Shown: positions 15,719-22,954 of the stretch, piece after piece | Position numbering within the stretch: position 1 is the stretch's first letter | How the letters are laid out: every line of letters begins with the position of its first letter | Source: an uncultured Oscillospiraceae bacterium | Lineage (GTDB): Bacteria > Bacillota > Clostridia > Oscillospirales > Oscillospiraceae | Assembly: GCA_934572365.1 (NCBI GenBank) | Contig: CAKTKX010000004.1 | Span: 1-23,371, forward strand | Length of the DNA stretch: 23,371 bases | Direction of reading: 5' to 3' | Translations under genes and position numbers: made by a program | The notes under the pieces: generated by a model | What the model saw: only the letters and a program-made list of their open reading frames with translations | What the model was told of the DNA's origin: nothing | Databases searched by the model: none

Positions 15719-16588
15719 ATGGCTCTGAAAAGCAAGAAGTATCCACTTTTATTTCTGCTCCCGGCGCTTGTTTTTATTGGGGTCTTTCTGATCCTGCCGC
15801 TGTGCAAAACCATATATTACAGTTTGACGGCGTGGTATAATTTTTCGCCCACCAAGAAGTTCATCGGCCTGCAAAACTATATCAACCTTTTTCATGACGA
15901 CGTACTGAAGATCGCAGTGCGGAATACAGGAATTCTGATCATTTTCGCGCTCATTTTCCAGATCGGAATCGCGACGCTGCTTGCCATCTGCGTAGACTCC
16001 GTGCGCCACGGATTCAAGTTCTTCCGCACGGTTTATTTTTTCCCGGTTGTGATCTCGGCCACGGCGATCGGCCTGATGTTTTCGCTGATCTACAAATATG
16101 ATTACGGCCTTCTCAACAACATTCTGCAAAGTATGGGCTATGAGAAGCAGGTGTGGCTGACGGCAAAAAGTGCGATTTACTGCGTTGCGGTTCCAACCGT
16201 CTGGCAGCATGTCGGTTTTTATTTCATTGTTGTGCTGACCGGAATTGCCAATATTCCGGGGGATATTTACGAGTCTGCGCTTCTTGACGGGTTCTCGCCG
16301 CTGAAAAGAGCGCTTCATATCACGATTCCCATGCTGAAGCCGATTCTGGTATCCAACGTGGTGCTGGTGGTTTCCCAGAGCTTCCGTGTATTCGATATGG
16401 TATATGTCGTTACCGGCGGCGGTCCCCGCCATGAGTCCGAATTGCTCAGCTCCTATATGTACTCCAAGGCATTTTCGGATTACAACACCGGTTATGCCAG
16501 CGCCATTGCCATTGTAATGATTATTATGGGGATTACCCTTACCGGTATTCTTCGGTTTGTGATGAACAAAATGCAGGGCGATGATTGA
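15719..16588 (+). CDS. MalF/UgpA-type ABC transporter permease
   Basis: A 289-residue inner-membrane protein with about six hydrophobic segments, the usual size for this CUT1 subunit. The cytoplasmic EAA loop, which contacts the ATPase, reads YESALLDGFSPLKRALHITI, followed by the typical PMLKPIL. GGAG lies 10 nt before the ATG. It pairs with the permease encoded 13 nt downstream. No ATPase gene accompanies the set. Confidence 0.93.
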   Translation: MALKSKKYPLLFLLPALVFIGVFLILPLCKTIYYSLTAWYNFSPTKKFIGLQNYINLFHDDVLKIAVRNTGILIIFALIFQIGIATLLAICVDSVRHGFKFFRTVYFFPVVISATAIGLMFSLIYKYDYGLLNNILQSMGYEKQVWLTAKSAIYCVAVPTVWQHVGFYFIVVLTGIANIPGDIYESALLDGFSPLKRALHITIPMLKPILVSNVVLVVSQSFRVFDMVYVVTGGGPRHESELLSSYMYSKAFSDYNTGYASAIAIVMIIMGITLTGILRFVMNKMQGDD

Positions 16589-16601
16589 AAGGTAGAAGAA
16601 T

Positions 16602-17465
16602 ATGAGCTATACTTATCTAAAAAAGAGTGACAAAGTCAGGTCATCTATCCGTGGCTTTCTTCTGTATACCCTTCTTATTTTCTGGGCCCTGCTGACCATA
16701 ATCCCCCTTCTTTGGGTGTTTATCAATTCTTTTAAGGAATCCAACGATATTCTGCTGAGCTCTCTGTCTCTGCCGAAGACCTGGACGTTTCAGAATTATA
16801 TCAAAATGTCCACGTACCCGGACATGAACCTGATTCGGGCGTTCAAAAACAGTATGCTGATCTGCGGCGGTGTCGTCCTTGGCGTCTTGGTCTGCGCCGG
16901 ATTTGCTGCCTATGCACTGGGGCGCTTTGACAACAAGTTCAACAAATATATCAACGCACTGCTCTCCGGCTGTATGCTGGTCCCGGCATTTTCCACCCTG
17001 ATTCCGAACTTTGTGCTTATCAGCGCATCCCCGTTTAAGGGAACGCAGTGGGCGGTTATCCTGCCGCTGATTGCCGGCAATATGAGCTTTTCCACGTTGC
17101 TGCTTACGGGCTACGTGCGCTCACTGCCCAGAGAGCTGGACGAAGCGGCCATTATCGATGGTGCCAACGTGATGCAGGTGCTGCTCCACATTGTCCTTCC
17201 GCTGTCCAAGCCCATGCTGGCTACGGTCGGCACCATGACCTTCATTTGGACCTATAACGAGCTGCTTCTCTCCCTGGTGTATTTGCCCACCAGAAGCTCG
17301 CAGCCGGTCAGTGTTATTCTGTCGCTTGTAAGCAATATGTACGGTACGGATTACGGCGCCATGATGGCAGCAATTTGCCTGACGATCCTCCCGGTTCTAC
17401 TATTGTACGTTGTGGCACAGAACCAGGTCGTGAAAGGGCTGACCGCAGGCTCCGTCAAAGGCTGA
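16602..17465 (+). CDS. MalG/UgpE-type ABC transporter permease
   Basis: A 287-residue inner-membrane protein with about six membrane segments. The family opening IPLLWVFINSFKESNDIL is present, and the EAA loop reads ELDEAAIIDGANVMQVLLHI followed by VLPLSKPML. It forms the heterodimeric channel with the preceding permease. The start follows an AGG-type ribosome site with 9-nt spacing. The GH9 gene follows after 38 nt. Confidence 0.93.
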   Translation: MSYTYLKKSDKVRSSIRGFLLYTLLIFWALLTIIPLLWVFINSFKESNDILLSSLSLPKTWTFQNYIKMSTYPDMNLIRAFKNSMLICGGVVLGVLVCAGFAAYALGRFDNKFNKYINALLSGCMLVPAFSTLIPNFVLISASPFKGTQWAVILPLIAGNMSFSTLLLTGYVRSLPRELDEAAIIDGANVMQVLLHIVLPLSKPMLATVGTMTFIWTYNELLLSLVYLPTRSSQPVSVILSLVSNMYGTDYGAMMAAICLTILPVLLLYVVAQNQVVKGLTAGSVKG

Positions 17466-17503
17466 TTGCCGATGGAAAAATTTACGACAGGAGGCGCCGC
17501 CGA

Positions 17504-19303
17504 ATGGTCAGAATATTAATCACCCACCTTGGATATGATTCCGAGGATACCAAAAAAGCAATTTTACAGGCCGACAATCAGGAAAAGCCGATCGGCGATA
17601 CATTTACGATCCTGGAAGAACGAACCGGGGATGTTGTCTACCGGGGAAGAATGGAAAAGCCAGAGCAGGTTGCCCGGTGGAACAAGGGGGACTTTTATGC
17701 CATGCCCTTTTCTGATTTCCAGCCTGACAAGGGTCACAACTACGGCCATTCCTATATAATTAAGGTAGAGACCACTGCCGGTGTGGTAAAGTCGGCTCCG
17801 TTTGAAATTTACGGCAATGTATTGGAGTACACCACGCTGTCTTCCGTCATGTATTATTTCAAGTCCCAGCGGGTGACCGGCGAATATGAACAGATTGACC
17901 GTCAGCTTGTATTTAAGGGCCCCCGTGAGGGCGTTGTGGATCTGCACGGGGGCTGGAATGACGCCACCGGTGATATCGGCGTCCATCTCACCCACCAGAC
18001 GGTTTCCGGATTTTTCGGCGCACAGCAGGGAAACCTGGCTGTCTTTACCTTCTATAAGCTCATTGAACTCATTGAGCAGAGCAGCTGGGAGTATTACGCG
18101 ATTTTTAACCGGCGTATCCTGGATGAGGCGTCCTATGGCGCAAACTGGCTGATGCGCCGCAGAGCGCCCTCCGGCTCCTTCTTCAAAGCAGGCCCCCTGC
18201 GGCTGCCGGACGCTTACGAGCTGTCCGAAGTGACACGCAAATGCGGGTTTGAGTACAAAAATACCATTGGGAAAGACGGGAAGCCCGTTCCCCAGAGCGA
18301 ATGGAAGATCACGGACGAGAGCTATGAAGCTTCCCTCCGGGGCGGCGGGGGGTATGCGGTTGCAGCACTGGCAATGGCGGCCCGTTACCCATACGCTTCT
18401 CAGGAGTACTCTTCTCAGGAATATCTGAATGCGGCGAGAGAGTCGTTCCTGTATCTGGAAGAAAATAACGAGCGGTACACCAAGGACGGCAAGTGGAACC
18501 TGATGGACGAATATTGCGCGCTGGAGGCCTGCGTTGAGCTGTACCGTACCTCCCGGGAGTTTGGCTTTATGCGCCGGTCCCGGAAATATGCGGATCGGAT
18601 CATGCGCCATTACGTGGAGAAAACCGATCGCAGCGGCTACCTGAGCCATGATGAGACAGATCGGCCTTTCTTTTCCCCGGCGGAGGAAGGCGCGCCGGTT
18701 ATGGCGCTGCTGCACTACGCGGAAATCGAAAAGGAAGCAGGCAGAAAACAAAAGGCGATCGATACCGCGGAAAAAGTCATGCGCTTCCTCCTGGAAATGA
18801 CGAACCGGGTTTCCAACCCCTTCGGTTACGCACGGGAATACACCCAGGATCGGAACGGGAACCGGAAAGAACAGTTTTTCTTCCCCCACAATTCCGATGA
18901 TGCTCCCTGGTGGCAGGGGGAAAACGCGCGGATCCTGTCCCTTGCCGCGGCGGCAAGGCTGCTGATGGATACAACGAAGGACGCAGAGCTTCGGAAGGCA
19001 TTGCAGCATTTTGCGGATGACCAGGTAGCCTGGGTGCTGGGGCTGAATCCGTATGATTCGTGTATGATGGTGAACCGCGGCCGGCACAATCCGGAATATT
19101 TCTTCCGATATCAGTACGATTTCATTGGCGTTCCCTGCGGAATCGTCAACGGCATCACCAGCGCCATTGACGATGACGAGGGCATTGAATATGTTGCATC
19201 TCCTCTGGATAATCCGCAGATCGATGATAACTGGCGCTGGGCGGAGGAATGGCTCCCTCATGCCATTTGGTATTTGCACGCAATGGGTCTGAAAAAACGT
19301 TAA
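17504..19303 (+). CDS. Glycoside hydrolase family 9 enzyme, no signal peptide
   Basis: A 599-residue protein. Residues about 3-105 form the Ig-like CelD_N domain common in GH9 enzymes. An (alpha/alpha)6-barrel domain follows with the catalytic-base motif DLHGGWNDATGDIG (D153, D157). A C-terminal GH9-like segment contains EEWLPHAIWYL, whose Glu581 or Glu582 is the likely acid. GH9 enzymes are inverting beta-glycosidases acting mainly on beta-1,4-glucans and related sugars; some are exo-beta-glucosaminidases or glucosidases. The N-terminus MVRILITHLGYDSED has no signal peptide, so it should act in the cytoplasm on imported oligosaccharides. ATG at 17504 was chosen because AGGAGG lies 9 nt upstream; a longer frame overlaps the permease. 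Residues 298-307 carry a short SQEY repeat. Confidence 0.85.
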   Translation: MVRILITHLGYDSEDTKKAILQADNQEKPIGDTFTILEERTGDVVYRGRMEKPEQVARWNKGDFYAMPFSDFQPDKGHNYGHSYIIKVETTAGVVKSAPFEIYGNVLEYTTLSSVMYYFKSQRVTGEYEQIDRQLVFKGPREGVVDLHGGWNDATGDIGVHLTHQTVSGFFGAQQGNLAVFTFYKLIELIEQSSWEYYAIFNRRILDEASYGANWLMRRRAPSGSFFKAGPLRLPDAYELSEVTRKCGFEYKNTIGKDGKPVPQSEWKITDESYEASLRGGGGYAVAALAMAARYPYASQEYSSQEYLNAARESFLYLEENNERYTKDGKWNLMDEYCALEACVELYRTSREFGFMRRSRKYADRIMRHYVEKTDRSGYLSHDETDRPFFSPAEEGAPVMALLHYAEIEKEAGRKQKAIDTAEKVMRFLLEMTNRVSNPFGYAREYTQDRNGNRKEQFFFPHNSDDAPWWQGENARILSLAAAARLLMDTTKDAELRKALQHFADDQVAWVLGLNPYDSCMMVNRGRHNPEYFFRYQYDFIGVPCGIVNGITSAIDDDEGIEYVASPLDNPQIDDNWRWAEEWLPHAIWYLHAMGLKKR

Positions 19304-19324
19304 AAGGAAAGGAACGTTATACCA

Positions 19325-20428
19325 ATGCCTGGAGCCTTAGAAACATTGCTGAACCAATTTATGGATATGGGGATCCCGGCCTTTGACTGCCTTGTTTACT
19401 ATAAGGGGAATGAGGTTTATCACCGCCGGGCGGGGTTCAGCGACTATGAAAAAACGAAACCCCTGGGTGCTGACCAACGGTTTAACATCTATTCCGTCTC
19501 AAAGCTGATGACGGTGACTGCGGTTTTTCAATTGATCGAGACCGGCAGGCTCCGGCTTCAGGATCGGCTCAGTGACTTTTTCCCGGAATTTTCCCACATG
19601 CAGGTCAAGACGGATCATGGGATAACGGACGCCGTTACCCCGATAACGATAGAACATCTGCTCACCATGTCGGCGGGATTCAGCTATAATCGCGCCGATG
19701 ATCGTCCGGCCTGGGTAAAGGCGCGGGAAGCGTCCCATGGGCACTGCCCAACGGTTCAAACGGTTCGTTTCCTGGCGGAGGAACCTCTGGAATACGAGCC
19801 GGGTACGGACTGGGCGTATAGCTTCGCCCATGATATTCTGGCTGCGGTAGTGGAGCAGGTCAGCGCAGAGCGGTTCAGCGCTTATATGAAACGGAATGTG
19901 TTTGAACCCCTTGGCATGGTGAACTCCTCGTTTGACGCATCGGAGGTGCCCGCGGGAAGCATTTGCGCGCAGTACCGCTACGATAATGATACCCGTGAAA
20001 TGATAAACTGCGGCACGGATATTCAGAACGGATTCAAGCTTGGGGACGCGTACGAGAGCGGCGGCGCAGGGTGTTACTCTACTGCCGGAGACGTCATGCG
20101 GCTGCTGGAGGCACTTCGGACAGGGAAAATCCTGAAGCCGGAGACGGTTACGCTTCTGTCCACGGATTGCCTGCGGGGAAAGCAGATTGCTACCTTCCAG
20201 AAGGCGCAGATGGATACCCGGTATGGGTACGGCTTTGGCGTGGGCTGCCCCAACGGTACCCCCGGCTGGGACAACTTCGGCTGGGGCGGCGCGGCTGGTG
20301 CCTACTGTGCGGTAGACCGGGTCAACGATCTGTGTCTGGTCTATTTACAGCACATCCTGAACAGCCCGAATAAATATTTGCGCAGGGAGCTTTACCCTGC
20401 GGCCAAGCGAGAATTGGGGATTGTCTGA
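19325..20428 (+). CDS. Serine beta-lactamase-like hydrolase (class C / esterase type)
   Basis: A 367-residue protein of the beta-lactamase/penicillin-binding fold (Pfam Beta-lactamase). The nucleophile motif is S57-V-S-K60. The second motif is Y165-S-F in DWAYSFAHDILAAVVE, where true class C beta-lactamases have YxN; the YS-x-x-x-D-x-L form is typical of EstB-like esterases. The third motif region is GWGGAAGAY near the C-terminus. No signal peptide is present, which argues against a periplasmic antibiotic-degrading enzyme. In this operon it may remove acyl groups from the imported sugar (inference). The ribosome site (AAGGAAC) is rather far, about 10-12 nt from the ATG. An amidase or peptidase role is an alternative. 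Confidence 0.85.
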   Translation: MPGALETLLNQFMDMGIPAFDCLVYYKGNEVYHRRAGFSDYEKTKPLGADQRFNIYSVSKLMTVTAVFQLIETGRLRLQDRLSDFFPEFSHMQVKTDHGITDAVTPITIEHLLTMSAGFSYNRADDRPAWVKAREASHGHCPTVQTVRFLAEEPLEYEPGTDWAYSFAHDILAAVVEQVSAERFSAYMKRNVFEPLGMVNSSFDASEVPAGSICAQYRYDNDTREMINCGTDIQNGFKLGDAYESGGAGCYSTAGDVMRLLEALRTGKILKPETVTLLSTDCLRGKQIATFQKAQMDTRYGYGFGVGCPNGTPGWDNFGWGGAAGAYCAVDRVNDLCLVYLQHILNSPNKYLRRELYPAAKRELGIV

Positions 20429-20477
20429 CACGGCCAAGCACCGATACCCCGAAAATTTGGAAAGGAGACTCACCGAC

Positions 20478-21635
20478 GTGCATACATACATTCCCGCATA
20501 TCTTCGAAGCAAAAACAGAGGTGTCGTGCTTCAAATGTTTCTCCAGCGCAATGTCCTTTCAAAGGCGGACATTGTAAAGCAGTCCAATCTGACATTTCCC
20601 ACGGTTTCCAATGTGATCTCCGACTTTATCCAGATGGGACTTGTCTCCGAAACGGATACCGTTTCCACCTCGGAAAACGGTCTGGGGCGAAAGGGATTAC
20701 AGCTCCGTCTGAACAAGAACGCATTCAGCACAATCGGAATCTTCTTTGAGGGCAACCACCTGCGTGTGGGACTTATGAACCTGCTGCATGAAGTGATCGA
20801 TTATATCGATTACTTTGTACAGGCCGATCCTTCTGCGCCGGAGGAATACGAGGCCATCTCCAAGCGCATGACGGATGCAATTGACACCCTGATTCTGGCG
20901 CATCCGATGACAAAGGTGCTGGGTGTGGGAATCGGCATGCCGGGTATCATCGACGCAAAGAATAATACGTTTATGCGATGGGGAAAGCTGTACAATTTCT
21001 ATGATCTCTATAAGAGCTTCCGCCAGAATTGCGCCCTGCCCGTTTTTATCGAAAATGACATGAACGCCGCATCCCTCGGGGAAACGATCCTGCGGAACAA
21101 TCCCGCTTTTTCAAATCTGTTTTTCCTGTCCGTGGGAACCGGCACCGGCGCGGGAATCATTATCAACGACCATATATGGCACGGAAACGGAAACTACGCC
21201 GGCGATGTGGGCTTGGTGATGAATGACCTCAAGCTGTCTGACCAGAAGGAGGATCTTGTACCGCTTCGCCTCAACAATCAAATCTGTGCCAGTGCCATAG
21301 AGAGAAGATTTCAGGTGGATATTGCCCATAATATCCCATGCGGCAAGGAAAAGAAGCAGGAAATCAGCGAATATATCGTAAGCCGCGTTCTTCCCATGGT
21401 GTACAATCTGAACTACATTTTGGACATCAGCAACTATGTGCTCTCCGGCTCGGTGATTGATTTTCTGGGAGAGACCATTTTTGACTGCATAAACCAGTCG
21501 CTGGAGCATTTGAAGCAGATCGACATGTTCCCAATGCAGCTCAACATTATTCCAAGCATTCACTGCGATGTAGGCATTGTGGGTGCGGCGGATATCGCCC
21601 TATGCAGCAGACTGCCTGATATTCTTTCCCTGTGA
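20478..21635 (+). CDS. ROK family transcriptional regulator (NagC/XylR type)
   Basis: A 385-residue protein with an N-terminal winged helix (about residues 12-75; KADIVKQSNLTFPTVSNVIS and the wing GLGRKGLQL). A ROK sugar-binding domain follows, with GVGIGMPGIID, ENDMNAASLGE and LSVGTGTGAGIIIND. The usual ROK zinc motif CxCGxxGCxE is absent after GDVGLVMNDL, so the structural metal site appears lost. GTG at 20478 was chosen because AAAGGAG lies 10 nt upstream; an earlier TTG overlaps the previous gene. It is the last gene of the glycan operon and probably represses it until an imported sugar binds. Confidence 0.9.
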   Translation: MHTYIPAYLRSKNRGVVLQMFLQRNVLSKADIVKQSNLTFPTVSNVISDFIQMGLVSETDTVSTSENGLGRKGLQLRLNKNAFSTIGIFFEGNHLRVGLMNLLHEVIDYIDYFVQADPSAPEEYEAISKRMTDAIDTLILAHPMTKVLGVGIGMPGIIDAKNNTFMRWGKLYNFYDLYKSFRQNCALPVFIENDMNAASLGETILRNNPAFSNLFFLSVGTGTGAGIIINDHIWHGNGNYAGDVGLVMNDLKLSDQKEDLVPLRLNNQICASAIERRFQVDIAHNIPCGKEKKQEISEYIVSRVLPMVYNLNYILDISNYVLSGSVIDFLGETIFDCINQSLEHLKQIDMFPMQLNIIPSIHCDVGIVGAADIALCSRLPDILSL

Positions 21636-21650
21636 CAACGAAACAGGAAA

Positions 21651-21676
21651 GCACCCGGTTCTTTTGAGCCGGGTGC
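21651..21676. terminator. Hairpin after the ROK gene
   Basis: An 11-bp stem (21651-21661 with 21666-21676, one wobble pair) has the loop TTTT and lies 15 nt past the ROK stop. No T-run follows on the plus strand, so termination efficiency is uncertain. It still most likely marks the 3' end of the operon. Confidence 0.45.
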
Positions 21677-21764
21677 CTGCCGCCATCCAGCTGCTGATGC
21701 AGCGCGTTATGGAAATCTGGCAACACTGGGCAAATGATTTGCTCGGAGTCTTCATTATTATAGA

Positions 21765-21787
21765 AACCCCTATTAAAGAATGGGGTT
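21765..21787. terminator. Weak terminator-like hairpin
   Basis: AACCCC (21765-21770) pairs with GGGGTT (21782-21787) around an 11-nt loop. On the plus strand it is followed by CTTTGATAG, a poor T-tract. Confidence 0.25.
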
Positions 21788-21800
21788 CTTTGATAGCCTG

Positions 21801-21832
21801 ACGCGCCTGAAATCTTATGATTTCAGGCGCGT
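21801..21832. terminator. Long hairpin between convergent ROK and LysR genes
   Basis: A perfect 14-bp stem (ACGCGCCTGAAATC at 21801-21814, complement at 21819-21832) has a TTAT loop. It lies 18 nt past the LysR stop. Neither strand has a proper T-run, so it may be a bidirectional 3'-end structure or an mRNA-protecting stem rather than a classical terminator. Confidence 0.5.
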
Positions 21833-21850
21833 TGTGCATGCCCCGAATGG

Positions 21851-22744
21851 TCAAGTAACTTGGTCGAGGCAAATGCCTTTCAGCTCCCTTACGGCAGCTG
21901 CGGCGGGGTGTTGGGGGGATTCTACCATGCAGACTTTGCGCAGTGGGATGGTTTCTGCCAGGTCAATTCGGAATATGGTATGCCCCCAGTCTTCTCCTGA
22001 CGGGAAGGACGCCGGGACGAAGCCGATCCCCAGGTTTGCCTTCACCATGGGAAGGATCTGATCCGCCGTGGCCGCCTCGATATCCGGCTCAAAGGGGACG
22101 TGATTCTCCGCAAAAAACTGCCGGTAAAACCGATAGCCGCTGCCGTCCGCGCCGAGAGAGATCATGGAGTGCTCCGCCAGCGCTTCCAGCGTGACCGGAG
22201 AATTCGTCAGGGTGCGGTAAGCGCTGCCGCATACGGCGATCTCCTGCACATCCGCCAGAGGGGTGCTTCGCAGCTTGTCCGTTGTGTCGACGGGAGATGT
22301 GACGAAGGCCAAGTCCGCAAGGCCGTTTTTCAGCTGTTCAACGGCCGCCGGAGTGGAGCCGTTGAACAGCTTGATGTGGACGCCGGGATAGCGTCCCCGG
22401 AATTGAGACAGCACCGGAAGCAGAAAAACATGCAGTGCGATCTCCGTCGCCGCAATCCGCAGAATTCCGCCGTCCAGCCCGCCGCCCCGGAGCAGCGCTT
22501 CCTCCCCCGCCTGAAGCTGCTCAAAAGCCGCGCTGACATGGCGGTACAGCGTTTCCCCTTCGGCGGTCAGCTCCACATGGCGGTTGTTCCGAAGAAACAA
22601 TGTGCAGCCCAGCTCCCGCTCCAGATTCTTGATGATCCGGGTGATGTTGGGCTGGCTGTTGCCCAGCGCATTCGCTGCCTGGGTAAAGCTTCTGGTTTTG
22701 GCGGTATAGTAAAAAACGCGATAGGCTTCATAGCTGATGTTCAT
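21851..22744 (-). CDS. LysR family transcriptional regulator
   Basis: A 297-residue protein. The N-terminal helix-turn-helix (about residues 5-62) contains RSFTQAANALGNSQPNITRIIKNLE, and the linker and co-inducer domain follow (LRIAATEIALHVFLLPVLSQF, LADLAFVTSPVD, GIGFVPASF). The start at 22744 was chosen because GGAG lies 6 nt upstream; an in-frame ATG at 22756 overlaps that site. It is divergent from a MATE efflux gene across an AT-rich region, so it probably controls that gene (inference). Confidence 0.9.
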   Translation of the reverse strand: MNISYEAYRVFYYTAKTRSFTQAANALGNSQPNITRIIKNLERELGCTLFLRNNRHVELTAEGETLYRHVSAAFEQLQAGEEALLRGGGLDGGILRIAATEIALHVFLLPVLSQFRGRYPGVHIKLFNGSTPAAVEQLKNGLADLAFVTSPVDTTDKLRSTPLADVQEIAVCGSAYRTLTNSPVTLEALAEHSMISLGADGSGYRFYRQFFAENHVPFEPDIEAATADQILPMVKANLGIGFVPASFPSGEDWGHTIFRIDLAETIPLRKVCMVESPQHPAAAAVRELKGICLDQVT

Positions 22745-22790
22745 AGATTTCTCCATATCGATTTGATATTACACCATAAGAAATATATAT

Positions 22791-22819
22791 TTTACATATC
22801 GCTTAATTGGGATTATAAT
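22791..22819 (+). promoter_or_regulatory. Promoter of the MATE gene
   Basis: TTTACA (22791-22796) and a perfect TATAAT (22814-22819) are separated by 17 nt. Transcription should begin near 22826, leaving a leader of about 120 nt. The AT-rich sequence just upstream (22775-22800) is a plausible LysR binding region. Confidence 0.75.
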
Positions 22820-22861
22820 GTAGCTTCGGTTGGAAGTCAATCAGAAATTAGAGGTTTTATC

Positions 22862-22954
22862 GTGGATTTGCGGATGATCTTGACCATGCGTACCGCTGCG
22901 GGCGTTCATGGCAGTGCTGTCTGCTTTCACGGGAAGGAAGGTCGTCATGAATAA
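22862..22954 (+). CDS. Possible 30-residue leader peptide upstream of the MATE gene
   Basis: A GTG start with GAGG 7 nt upstream opens a 30-codon frame (VDLRMILTMRTAAGVHGSAV and ten more residues, ending GRHE). Its TAA overlaps the MATE start in the sequence ATGAATAA. The frame lies wholly within the predicted leader, and the ribosome site of the MATE gene lies inside it. This is the layout of a coupled or attenuating leader ORF. It could be a chance frame, since no recognised domain or regulatory fold supports it. Confidence 0.35.
   Translation: MDLRMILTMRTAAGVHGSAVCFHGKEGRHE

Noticed and set aside
17564..19279. 571-codon minus-strand frame opposite the GH9 gene
   Set aside because: Antisense shadow in a codon-biased gene; no domain is recognisable.
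19325..20428. Antibiotic-resistance beta-lactamase
   Set aside because: The YxN motif is replaced by YSF, there is no signal peptide, and the gene sits in a sugar operon; an esterase-like role fits better.
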